Shown here piece by piece: positions 22,478 to 29,790 of a stretch of DNA of 33,080 nt. The notes beneath the pieces were generated by a model. The model ran no database searches and was not told the origin of the DNA. It saw nothing but the letters and a program-made list of their open reading frames with translations. Positions within the stretch are counted from its first letter, which is position 1. Every line of letters starts with the position of its first letter. The DNA is from a virus: positions 1-33,080 of IMG/VR virus record IMGVR_UViG_3300013126_003081; one strand, given 5' to 3'. Both the position numbers and the translations under genes were made by a program.

Positions 22478-23257
22478 TTAAGATTCCACATATTTTATAT
22501 CTCGTTTATTTTTAAAGAAAAACTCTTTCTTTGCAGAATCCAACCAAAATTTAACTTCACCTTCCGATAGTTTTGTTTCTTCGTTGTTTTTATAACTCCA
22601 AAACAAAGACTCTTCTCTGAAGTTAACATGTTGATATCCAATTTTTGGTACTGTCATTATTTTGACACCATTGTGGGTTAATCTCAATAATAACTCATAA
22701 CTAAATGTAAGTTTTATATTTTCCTTAAACATTCCATTTTCTTTGATGACGTTTGTTCTGAATAACCCTCCACTTGTCTGATAATTTTGATAATCTAATA
22801 GTACTTCATTATCGATAAAACCTTGTTTTTCAGTAAACCCATACGCCCAAGCGGATTCATTTGTAAAACTAATAAATGTACCTTCTACGTTAACATCTTT
22901 CACAACAGGTAAAAATACATCCACATCAGGATTTTCTGTCATGTATGTGTTCATCGATTTCAACCAAACTTTTCTAAACTCATCATCAACCTCTAAAATG
23001 GAAAACCATTCAGTTTCACATTTAGAAATACCTAAATTAATTTGATTACAAAAACCAACATCACCTGAATTTACTTGATAAACAATTTCTAATTTTTGTG
23101 ATAAATTAGATAAACTATTTTTAACATTTGGTGGACAAATAATCATTAAAATAACGTCATTGTGAAAATCTTCTAAAGAACTTACTGCGTTATTTAACAT
23201 TACAGAATACTCATCGTCAATTTTATGTAATGGTAATAATATTGTTATTTTTTTCAT
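22478..23257 (-). CDS. Glycosyltransferase, GT-A (family 2-like)
   Basis: A 259-aa protein with the GT-A pattern. MKKITILLPLHK (1-12) forms the first strand. Residues around 64-79 (GDVGFCNQINLGISKC) resemble the usual GT2 'N.G...A.N.G...A' region. ILEVDDEF (88-94) supplies the metal-binding acidic pair. The acceptor side (about 160-230) includes YQTSGGLFRTNV. Substrates cannot be predicted; it may decorate phage DNA, virion proteins or host surface glycans. It overlaps the next glycosyltransferase by 4 nt (ATGA at 23254) and abuts the sigma factor gene with no gap. Confidence 0.85.
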   Translation of the reverse strand: MKKITILLPLHKIDDEYSVMLNNAVSSLEDFHNDVILMIICPPNVKNSLSNLSQKLEIVYQVNSGDVGFCNQINLGISKCETEWFSILEVDDEFRKVWLKSMNTYMTENPDVDVFLPVVKDVNVEGTFISFTNESAWAYGFTEKQGFIDNEVLLDYQNYQTSGGLFRTNVIKENGMFKENIKLTFSYELLLRLTHNGVKIMTVPKIGYQHVNFREESLFWSYKNNEETKLSEGEVKFWLDSAKKEFFFKNKRDIKYVES

Positions 23258-24321
23258 ACTGTTTCTTCTACTTTTAATTTTTCTAATGCGTTATTAATAG
23301 ATTCTATTCTTTTGTTTCTAAATGAATTGAATACCGATAAAATATTATTTTCTGTTAAAGACTTAGAATATGGTAAGAGAGTTTCACCCATCTTTTGTGT
23401 GATTTCATTTGTCAATTCAACACCCTCTAACCATGCTAATGTATATGTTCCAAGTAATTCTACAATCTTTGATGTATCATATGTCCATATACCATTTTCT
23501 GATAACCAATCAGGTTCCATAGATGGTATTTTACCAATAACGGGTACACCACATTTCATCGATTCTAATGGGAAAGTGCCAAAAGTTGATTCGTCATCAA
23601 TCCATACAGAAACAAAACATTCTTTTAATCCTGTTGAAAATTCCTCATATCCCATTTGAACCATGTCTCTAAATGTAACCCATCTAAGTTGAGGATATTT
23701 TAAGTAAAATTCAGATATAATTCTTCTGTGTACAACCCTATCTCTACAACTGATTGCAATAAATGGTTTTTGAGTTTTATCAGACGGACAAAAATTATCC
23801 TCGATTATTGGTGGAATTATATGTACAAGAGATTCGGGAAAAATTTCTGAAATATATTTTTTTGATGCCTCGGTTGTTGTAATTACTCTATCAAAACCAT
23901 AATCTCTCCATCTACTTCCCACTGGAAGTGTTTCAAAAATATAATCTTTTTGTTGTACCAACATTACTTTAGTACATTTAATATTTGATACTTGTTGTAA
24001 AATATTTGAATAGTATTCAGGTACTACAAGTACATCATCGATTTTAATCTCTATTTTATCCTCTTTGATTGATACTACTTCCAAATCCTTATATTTATCT
24101 CCAAGCCAGTGAGACACGCCTCCATATGTTGAATCTTCAACTAAAATTTTAGAATTAGTACCATTTTCTTTTAAAACAAATGCTAAATCATAAATGTATT
24201 TAACGGATGCTCTCGGATTGTTTTTAGTGTCATATGTTAAAAAATATACAGCGTTAGTACTATTTTCTAACCTACCTAATGCTTCTTTTAACTTTTCTAT
24301 GTTTTCGATATTTTTACTCAT
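23254..24321 (-). CDS. Glycosyltransferase, GT-B (family 4-like)
   Basis: A 355-aa two-domain GT-B fold. An N-terminal Rossmann half includes VLVVPEYYSNIL (97-108). The C-terminal half has HIIPPII, then FPLESMKCGVPVIG (250-263), the typical E-x7-E-like nucleotide-sugar site of GT4 enzymes. The final 60 residues are helical. It overlaps both the GT-A gene downstream (4 nt) and the 93-aa gene upstream (8 nt). Two fold-different glycosyltransferases translated together suggest a two-step glycan addition. The acceptor is unknown. Confidence 0.82.
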   Translation of the reverse strand: MSKNIENIEKLKEALGRLENSTNAVYFLTYDTKNNPRASVKYIYDLAFVLKENGTNSKILVEDSTYGGVSHWLGDKYKDLEVVSIKEDKIEIKIDDVLVVPEYYSNILQQVSNIKCTKVMLVQQKDYIFETLPVGSRWRDYGFDRVITTTEASKKYISEIFPESLVHIIPPIIEDNFCPSDKTQKPFIAISCRDRVVHRRIISEFYLKYPQLRWVTFRDMVQMGYEEFSTGLKECFVSVWIDDESTFGTFPLESMKCGVPVIGKIPSMEPDWLSENGIWTYDTSKIVELLGTYTLAWLEGVELTNEITQKMGETLLPYSKSLTENNILSVFNSFRNKRIESINNALEKLKVEETV

Positions 24322-24595
24322 CTTCTTCTATTAAAATATTGTTTTTTATTAATGTATTAAACGCGAGTCTAAATGAAAGCGTGGTACCTTTTTGACTAAA
24401 TGGTCCCATTTCTTCGTCCGTTTCATCAATTTCATTTAGTACCCTTTCAACACACATCTTTATAATTTCATACATGAAAATATTAATCTCTGTCGATTCA
24501 TTTCCATCTTCATCTTTTATTGTGTTTCCTGTTCTACATCTTGTGGTAATTGCTTCGATGTCGATGTGGTAGAGTTTTCCAAAAATTTCAACCAT
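24314..24595 (-). CDS. Conserved small phage protein, 93 aa
   Basis: A compact acidic protein: MVEIFGKLYHIDIEAITTRC (1-20), then a helical part and a C-terminus with PFSQKGTTLSFRLAFNTL. The start reads into the last 79 nt of the upstream HAD-like gene in another frame. The N-terminal stretch is rich in conserved-looking residues and the frame is clean, so I accept the overlap. I recognise the protein only as a type common in T4-like environmental phages and assign no function. It overlaps the GT-B gene by 8 nt. Confidence 0.6.
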   Translation of the reverse strand: MVEIFGKLYHIDIEAITTRCRTGNTIKDEDGNESTEINIFMYEIIKMCVERVLNEIDETDEEMGPFSQKGTTLSFRLAFNTLIKNNILIEEDE

Positions 24596-25167
24596 GTTTC
24601 TTTTATTTCTGTTAATTTACTTATTTCTTTTTTATGTGTAAAGTGTTGATTATATGTTGTGTTGAATTTTATTGTGTCTTTATTTTCAGGACATAAATTG
24701 ATAATTTCTTTAGAGTCAGTAATCCATACGTCACATTTATTCCATTCTTCAGAAATATCTTTAGACTTAATAAATTTTACATTATTACCTAAGAAACCAT
24801 TTTTTGAAAGAAAGAATAATGTTGCGGGTTTTGATTTACCCAATTCGTTTAAACCAACTACTGTAAAATTATGCTCGGGATTTTCGTAAATTATTTTATT
24901 TAAATCCGTAAAAGTTGTTTGATAACTAATACCCGCATGACCAAAAATTTCTATTGGGTATTCTATGTATAAAAAATATTCTAATTCTTCTAACGATTGA
25001 AATTGATAAGATGATAATAGGTCGTCGTTATGTATAGGTTCAATAATTTTATATTCAAAATTATTTTCAGATTCAAATTCCGTATCTATATAAGCGTCCC
25101 TATAGTGATAATCAAATTTTTGTATGGTGTTTCTTAATACACCATCAATACTCAAATAAATCTCCAT
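24517..25167 (-). CDS. HAD-like protein with degenerate active site
   Basis: A 216-aa protein with HAD-superfamily architecture. Motif I appears as YLSIDGVLRN (4-13): D8 is present but the usual first (nucleophile) Asp is Ser6. A motif II-like LFFLSKNG and a strand ending in CDVWITDSKEII (motif IV position) follow. If the alignment is right, phosphatase activity is lost or altered and the protein may only bind nucleotides or phospho-ligands. The last 79 nt are shared with the next gene. It is first in the minus-strand series that runs through the glycosyltransferases to the sigma factor. Confidence 0.6.
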   Translation of the reverse strand: MEIYLSIDGVLRNTIQKFDYHYRDAYIDTEFESENNFEYKIIEPIHNDDLLSSYQFQSLEELEYFLYIEYPIEIFGHAGISYQTTFTDLNKIIYENPEHNFTVVGLNELGKSKPATLFFLSKNGFLGNNVKFIKSKDISEEWNKCDVWITDSKEIINLCPENKDTIKFNTTYNQHFTHKKEISKLTEIKETWLKFLENSTTSTSKQLPQDVEQETQ

Positions 25168-25171
25168 GTTA

Positions 25172-25202
25172 AAAATATAATATGATAACTTTTATAAGTA
25201 AA
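25172..25202 (-). promoter_or_regulatory. Weak host-type promoter candidate
   Basis: Minus strand: TTTA (25202-25199), a 19-nt spacer, TATATTTT (25179-25172), then 4 nt to the ATG at 25167. Spacing equals that of the bS21 promoter, but the first box is imperfect. Confidence 0.3.
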
Positions 25203-25204
25203 GT

Positions 25205-25945
25205 TTAATCATATTTTTCTAAGATTTTCCCAATGATTGGATTTCTTACAATGTCCTGACTACCAAATTCAAATACACCCACACCTTTTACATCATCCAA
25301 TCTTCTTTTAGCATCATACAAACCTGATTTGGTTTTGTCCTTGAATTTATCTGATTGTTCTAAATCTCCTGAAAGAAAAAATTTAGAGTTAAATCCAATA
25401 CGAGTAAGTAGTAATTTAATCTGAGCCGGTGTGGCGTTTTGAGCCTCTTCGAATACGAGAATAGTATTGTCAACATTCCAACCTCTCATATAAGCCAAAG
25501 CCGCAATTTCAATAAATCCTTCGTCTTTTAATCTTTCTCGTGATTCTTTACCAATTATTTTATTCAAAAGATAATATGATGGATAAATGTACGGATCCAA
25601 TTTTTCTTCTAATCCACCAGGTAAAGAACCAAGTTTTTCTTCTGCCTCTACAGCGGGTCTAACAATTATAATTTTCTCATATTTGTTAGTGTCATCCCAA
25701 AGTAAATCAACGGCTTTTTTCATTGCAATGTAAGACTTACCAACACCCGCCGGACCGAAACACAATGTAATTTCGTTTTCACCTAAAATTTTCCAATACT
25801 CTTCTTGTGATTTGGTTAAAAACTTTTCTTTTGGTTTTTTTATAATCTCTCTGATTCTTCTTTTGTTGGGTGTAATACCCTCAATTGTTGTGGTAATGTC
25901 GATACTCTGTGTAGTCTTACCATTTTTAGAAAACTTTACTCTCAA
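25205..25945 (-). CDS. phoH: PhoH-like ATPase
   Basis: A 246-aa P-loop ATPase of the PhoH family, common in marine and other phages; its cellular role is uncertain and may involve RNA metabolism. Walker A is GPAGVGKS (64-71), Walker B is ILVFEEAQN (162-170), and the SGDLEQ motif (192-197) completes the family pattern. RPAVEAEEKLGSLPGG (96-111) is the PhoH signature. No ATG lies in frame before Walker A. The frame opens after a TAA with TTG at 25945 as the plausible start, giving an N-terminal extension of about 60 residues. It lies between dUTPase and the HAD-like gene, 37-39 nt from each. Confidence 0.94.
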   Translation of the reverse strand: MRVKFSKNGKTTQSIDITTTIEGITPNKRRIREIIKKPKEKFLTKSQEEYWKILGENEITLCFGPAGVGKSYIAMKKAVDLLWDDTNKYEKIIIVRPAVEAEEKLGSLPGGLEEKLDPYIYPSYYLLNKIIGKESRERLKDEGFIEIAALAYMRGWNVDNTILVFEEAQNATPAQIKLLLTRIGFNSKFFLSGDLEQSDKFKDKTKSGLYDAKRRLDDVKGVGVFEFGSQDIVRNPIIGKILEKYD

Positions 25946-25984
25946 GGTTTTATATTTTATATACTATAATTATCTAGATAAATG

Positions 25985-26566
25985 TTATTTACCTGTCGAA
26001 CCAAAACCACCAGTACCTCTGTCAGTCTCATTTAATTTATCAGATTCAACAAAATCTATTTGTGGGTACGCGATTATTATAATCTGTGCGGCTCTATCCC
26101 CAACCATATATTTCTTATGTCCGCTATGTGTCTTTTTAAATGTGGCTTGTAATTCTCCTCTATAACCACTATCAATCACACCCACACAATTCGTTAAACT
26201 TAAATCATATTTCCTAACTGATGATCGTGGAAAAATAAGACCAACAAATCCTTTAGGAATTTCCACTGCAATACCAAATCCATAAGAAATATCAAATTCA
26301 GATTCAGATATAACAGATGTAATTGTTAAATCCATACCTGCGTCCCCCTCTTTAGAGTAAGAGGGAGATATTGCATCTGGTGATATTTTTTTAAACTTGA
26401 TAACCATTCCCTTTTGTGAGAACATGTCGGTTTTTATATCCTCATCTAACTTTCCTAATAAATTATTTAAATCACTGATAAAATTAATATCAGTATCATC
26501 ATCTAAAATGTCCCTCTCAAGTTTTTTTAAATCTTCAATGTATTTTTTTATTTCTTCATTGTTCAT
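25985..26566 (-). CDS. dut: dUTPase (trimeric type)
   Basis: Hydrolyses dUTP to dUMP, keeping uracil out of DNA and feeding dTMP synthesis. The 193-aa protein carries all five motifs: DAGMDL (75-80), PRSSV (113-117), GVIDSGYRGEL (129-139), GDRAAQIII (156-164) and RGTGGFGSTG (183-192). The first ~53 residues are an extra charged helical extension not found in minimal dUTPases (about 140-150 aa). I start at ATG 26566; the in-frame TTG at 26587 would add only 7 residues and deepen the overlap with the upstream gene (11 nt from 26566). Confidence 0.96.
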   Translation of the reverse strand: MNNEEIKKYIEDLKKLERDILDDDTDINFISDLNNLLGKLDEDIKTDMFSQKGMVIKFKKISPDAISPSYSKEGDAGMDLTITSVISESEFDISYGFGIAVEIPKGFVGLIFPRSSVRKYDLSLTNCVGVIDSGYRGELQATFKKTHSGHKKYMVGDRAAQIIIIAYPQIDFVESDKLNETDRGTGGFGSTGK

Positions 26567-26783
26567 TTGATTTGATTTTTTTATCAATAATCCATTTATC
26601 TAATTTTTTTAATCTGTCTCTTAAATCATTATCGATTGGTCTAAGACAACATTCAACAAAAACATCTGTGATTCTTTGTAGTTCCTCTACAGTCACAGTT
26701 ACTCCTGACTGACTAACATATTCTAACGCGAGTTTACTTTGAGATTGTCTCAAAATTTGTATGTCTCTGCTAAAAAATTCCAT
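26556..26783 (-). CDS. Small conserved phage protein, 75 aa
   Basis: A short protein beginning MEFFSRDIQILRQSQSKLAL, helical throughout, with two cysteines (VECCLRP) and a Lys/Asp/Arg-rich C-terminal helix. The ATG at 26783 lies 1 nt after the upstream stop. The longer frame from 26939 is a shadow of the next gene. I have the impression of similar proteins in Bacteroidota phages but assign no function. It overlaps dUTPase by 11 nt. Confidence 0.6.
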   Translation of the reverse strand: MEFFSRDIQILRQSQSKLALEYVSQSGVTVTVEELQRITDVFVECCLRPIDNDLRDRLKKLDKWIIDKKIKSNEQ

Positions 26784-26784
26784 T

Positions 26785-27021
26785 TTATCTAGATTTATAA
26801 TACTCAGGAGTATTTTTTGAATCAATAATACATTCAATTGGCATTTTAACAATGGAGATACTTTCACTACCTCTAGTGTCTCCTGCCCTGTACTTTGATG
26901 CAACAATTGTTGCTTCCTCAACTGTCTCCGATTCAACAATGTATTTCAATTTTTGAAGTCTTGGATTTCCATTTCTGTCCATTTGTTCGGTTTCATAACC
27001 GATTGTTACTAAGTAATGCAT
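26785..27021 (-). CDS. Small conserved protein (possible DUF4494-like)
   Basis: A 78-aa protein with two beta hairpins and a helix: MHYLVTIGYETEQMDRNGNP, then KLKYIVESETVEEATIVASKY, and a strand pair near ISIVKMPIECII. The pattern resembles one half of DUF4494-type proteins common in Bacteroidota. The resemblance is by eye and weak. It sits 11 nt from the glycosyltransferase gene upstream and 1 nt from the 75-aa gene downstream. Confidence 0.55.
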   Translation of the reverse strand: MHYLVTIGYETEQMDRNGNPRLQKLKYIVESETVEEATIVASKYRAGDTRGSESISIVKMPIECIIDSKNTPEYYKSR

Positions 27022-27032
27022 AGTTTTTAATT

Positions 27033-28259
27033 TTAATTGTTATTAATTGATTTAAAGAATTCTATTCTGTCTTGTGAAACTTTTTTTAATGAATATTTGT
27101 CTTTTACGGTTTCATATAATCTATTACCTAAGTCTTCAATCATGTTTGGATTTTCAACTAAACGTTTCATATGTTTCCCCCATTCTTTGTGATTTTTCGA
27201 TGGAGGAACTATAAGTGAATTACCTTTATTATTGAATACTCCTTGGTCGAGAGCCGATACTAAATCCAATGTATACGGATTTACCCCACTCGCAATTACT
27301 GCTTTTTTATGAAACCCCGATTCAATAATTTTTAATTGTGATTTATTTTTATTGAATTCATTTTCAAGTAAAGGTGCAAGAGAAACATCAAATAAATTAT
27401 AATTTAGTGCATACTTTGTAATATCTCTTGTCCATCTTCTTCTGTAAGGTTTATCCACATCATTGAATGGTGTCTCTAAAAATGTAAAAAGATATTTTCT
27501 ATATTCTTCGTCAATAACCTTGTATTTGTCAGTGAAAATATTTTCATATCTAAACCATACTGTTTCATGTGGAAGAATATCTCTTTTACGAATTTGATTT
27601 GTTTTTTTATCGAGCTCACTTACGGTACCTCGCGTATCAAATCCACATAATACAAATTGTACTTTATCTTTAAATAAATTATGAGTTGATGAGATACCGC
27701 TTCCTAATAATTCTAAATCGTATAAATGTGAAGATCCACCTAACCAACCAAATCTAACTTTATCTGATTTTTCAACATTAGATTGAAACTGGGATTCATT
27801 TTCATCTACGGCATTTGGAAATACGGCGACTTTTTTAATTCCGAGTTTTTCTTTAATTGTGGTGGCAAATATTGGTGTTGTGGTTAAAACATAATCCACC
27901 AATTTTAAAAGTTCTACTTTTTTCTGGGGTACATTATTCTGTTTAATTTGATGATACATCGGGTGTTTTTGATCAACATTCCATAAATCATCAATATCCA
28001 TAACAGTCTTAATTCCCTTGGATTTCAACCAATTAACTCTTTTTACGTTTGATTCGTGACTTGTTTTATGAATAAAACTATGAAAAACAACAATGTCATA
28101 ACTTTCAAAAATTTTATCTTCTTCGGGTACATCAAAAGAAATATCCACATGAAAATCCTCACTATGATTTTCTCCAATGTATTTGTATGGATCTAATATT
28201 CTATATTTACCAACTCCGTGTGTGTCTGATGGTATTGCTAATATTTTTATTTTAGACAT
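27033..28259 (-). CDS. Glycosyltransferase, GT-B (family 4-like), third copy
   Basis: A 408-aa GT-B enzyme. The N-terminal domain has MDIDDLWNVD (87-96), as in glycosyltransferases of phage and capsule loci. VFPNAVDENE (146-155) marks the interdomain region, and IIESGFHKKAVIASG (311-325) is the nucleotide-sugar site. It is not adjacent to the other two glycosyltransferases and heads the minus-strand series that includes dUTPase and PhoH. Its start codon lies in one arm of an inverted repeat (28251-28282) related to the array at 3-52, so its expression may be controlled with hsp20. Confidence 0.85.
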   Translation of the reverse strand: MSKIKILAIPSDTHGVGKYRILDPYKYIGENHSEDFHVDISFDVPEEDKIFESYDIVVFHSFIHKTSHESNVKRVNWLKSKGIKTVMDIDDLWNVDQKHPMYHQIKQNNVPQKKVELLKLVDYVLTTTPIFATTIKEKLGIKKVAVFPNAVDENESQFQSNVEKSDKVRFGWLGGSSHLYDLELLGSGISSTHNLFKDKVQFVLCGFDTRGTVSELDKKTNQIRKRDILPHETVWFRYENIFTDKYKVIDEEYRKYLFTFLETPFNDVDKPYRRRWTRDITKYALNYNLFDVSLAPLLENEFNKNKSQLKIIESGFHKKAVIASGVNPYTLDLVSALDQGVFNNKGNSLIVPPSKNHKEWGKHMKRLVENPNMIEDLGNRLYETVKDKYSLKKVSQDRIEFFKSINNN

Positions 28260-28282
28260 TATCGTATCATTATATGTCTAAA
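28251..28282. promoter_or_regulatory. Inverted repeat at glycosyltransferase start
   Basis: TTTAGACAT (28251-28259) and ATGTCTAAA (28274-28282) form a perfect 9-bp inverted repeat with a 14-nt spacer. On the minus strand the spacer holds TATAAT-like sequence just before the start codon. The core ATGTCTAA is the same as in the array at 3-52. Part of one arm is the Met-Ser-Lys start, which could produce the match by chance. Confidence 0.4.
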
Positions 28283-28313
28283 TAATAAAGAAAAAAATTC
28301 AAAAAACAAAATG

Positions 28314-28898
28314 TTATTTAGCCTTATTTACACCTGTAATTTTACCTTTGAAAATAGAATCACCAACTTTTAAAACAAGATTTTCATTAATCGAGGCAGT
28401 TTGTTGGGCACTTAATATTTGGTTTAGTTTCTCATCCATAACTTTTCTTACTGTATTTTCGATTAATACGGCAATGGCGTTCATATCGATACTTGGGTTT
28501 GAAATCGTACCAACATTTTTTTGTTGTGGAGTTGTCTTTTTACTTAAACCTTCTTGTTCCATTAATTTTTTTGCACTTTTAATGAAATCCATGTCAAGAC
28601 TCTCATTTAAGGATATTTGAGGTAATTGTGGAATTGGGTTATCTATCATTGCCCTTTTAATGGCATCAGGTAGTTTAGATTCATTAATTTTTTGAACAGA
28701 GGGAAGACCTGATGGTCTTGGGGTTGTATTTGTTGGGGTTTGGGTTTTCATTAGTTCTTCGGGGTCACTTAATAACATACTTTTGTTAATATTACCCGTT
28801 TCAAAGTTTCCATTGTCAACCTTGTTCATTACTTTTTTAGCGTTTACCAACTTTCTCATTAAATCATTTTCTGATATTGGTCCTTGATTCTGTGACAT
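28314..28898 (-). CDS. Virion-associated hypothetical protein, 194 aa
   Basis: A helical, Pro/Thr/Asn-rich protein with no recognised domain. The N-terminus is charged and helical. The middle is low-complexity (PTNTTPRPSGLPS around 55-67), and the C-terminus has a helix (AVLIENTVRKVMDEKLNQIL, about 142-161) and a small strand motif NENLVLKVGDSIFKGKITG. Similar linker-plus-helix proteins occur among internal virion proteins. It is the last gene of the minus-strand series from 31657, 22 nt from its neighbour. The 54-nt gap on its 3' side contains T-rich sequence and the inverted repeat but no stem-loop terminator. Confidence 0.58.
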   Translation of the reverse strand: MSQNQGPISENDLMRKLVNAKKVMNKVDNGNFETGNINKSMLLSDPEELMKTQTPTNTTPRPSGLPSVQKINESKLPDAIKRAMIDNPIPQLPQISLNESLDMDFIKSAKKLMEQEGLSKKTTPQQKNVGTISNPSIDMNAIAVLIENTVRKVMDEKLNQILSAQQTASINENLVLKVGDSIFKGKITGVNKAK

Positions 28899-28920
28899 CT
28901 TAATTTTTTTATTAATATAA

Positions 28921-29790
28921 TTAATTAACTAACAACATTAAAGTTTTTATTCTCATTATTGTTTCTTGTAACGGTTCCGTTTGAGTTTCTGGTTCAGGTA
29001 AATTATCTGACACAGTTATATTATTTTTCTTCAATAAGTCAGATAACTCTTTATTTGATTCTAAATCAAACCTTTTTCTTGTTCCCTCGCCCGCTGATTG
29101 ATTTTTCCCAAGTTCTCTTTGTGTAGATTTCCAATCTTCCTCTTTCTTTTTATATAAATCTCCAACGGCCTTTTGATAATCTTGAGTTGAAATAATTTTT
29201 TGTCCGTTAACATCTTTAGGTTGTAGGGTCTTGAACACATCACCGAGATTATCTTTTTGTGGTTGTGGTGTTGCGGTTGGTTTATCATCAATTTTAGGTT
29301 GTGGTAATGGTTCTTTTGATGGTTTTTCAGGTGTTTGTGGTTGTGGTGTTGGTACTTCTTTTTGTTTTACGTCAGGTGTTTTAGTCCAATCGGCAGTAAC
29401 ATACGTTGTAACCATAGGTCCCTTACTTGATTCTGAACCTTCTTTATAACCTGGTCTTTTATTGTCAAATGTTTCATCAGTTAAAACACTTATGTTACTC
29501 ATTCTATCTACAATAAAGGTTCTCCAATTTGTTTTATTGTACCCCTTTTTTGATACAGATGGAGGTTGTACATATGCTCTAACAATCACATTACCCTTTT
29601 TACTCAAACCTATCGCAACAACCTCTGCTCTCACCCTTACTCCACGTTTTACACTTATCTTATCGGGTTTAGTTGGTCCCGAATAATAGAATGTAACAGG
29701 ATTTCTATTTTTTATTGCATCCACAAGTGGTTTGGTTTTTTTACCAGACAACGATTGTTCTAATAGTATGTTTTTTAGTTTGAATAACAT
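28921..29790 (-). CDS. WYL-like domain protein in virion cluster
   Basis: A 289-aa protein. Residues about 20-117 resemble a WYL domain, a small beta barrel. The elements are an AIKNRNPVTFYYSG strand, a strand with RVRAEVVAIGLSKKGNVIVRAY (about 51-72), then NWRTFIVDRMSNISVL (about 88-103) before a phenylalanine/proline end. A Pro/Gln/Lys-rich linker (about 135-185) and a charged tail follow. The last 18 residues (LQETIMRIKTLMLLVN) match a C-terminal motif also seen in the 164-aa neighbour. WYL domains usually sense ligands in transcriptional regulators, but no DNA-binding domain is present here. Its stop overlaps the next start by one base. Confidence 0.6.
   Translation of the reverse strand: MLFKLKNILLEQSLSGKKTKPLVDAIKNRNPVTFYYSGPTKPDKISVKRGVRVRAEVVAIGLSKKGNVIVRAYVQPPSVSKKGYNKTNWRTFIVDRMSNISVLTDETFDNKRPGYKEGSESSKGPMVTTYVTADWTKTPDVKQKEVPTPQPQTPEKPSKEPLPQPKIDDKPTATPQPQKDNLGDVFKTLQPKDVNGQKIISTQDYQKAVGDLYKKKEEDWKSTQRELGKNQSAGEGTRKRFDLESNKELSDLLKKNNITVSDNLPEPETQTEPLQETIMRIKTLMLLVN

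Noticed and set aside
26800-26820. Hairpin AATACTC..GAGTATT followed by T's on the plus strand
   Set aside because: It lies inside a minus-strand coding region, with a 2-nt loop and no plus-strand unit to terminate.
26784-26939. Upstream extension of the 75-aa gene
   Set aside because: The added 52 codons are a shadow of the 78-aa gene in another frame.
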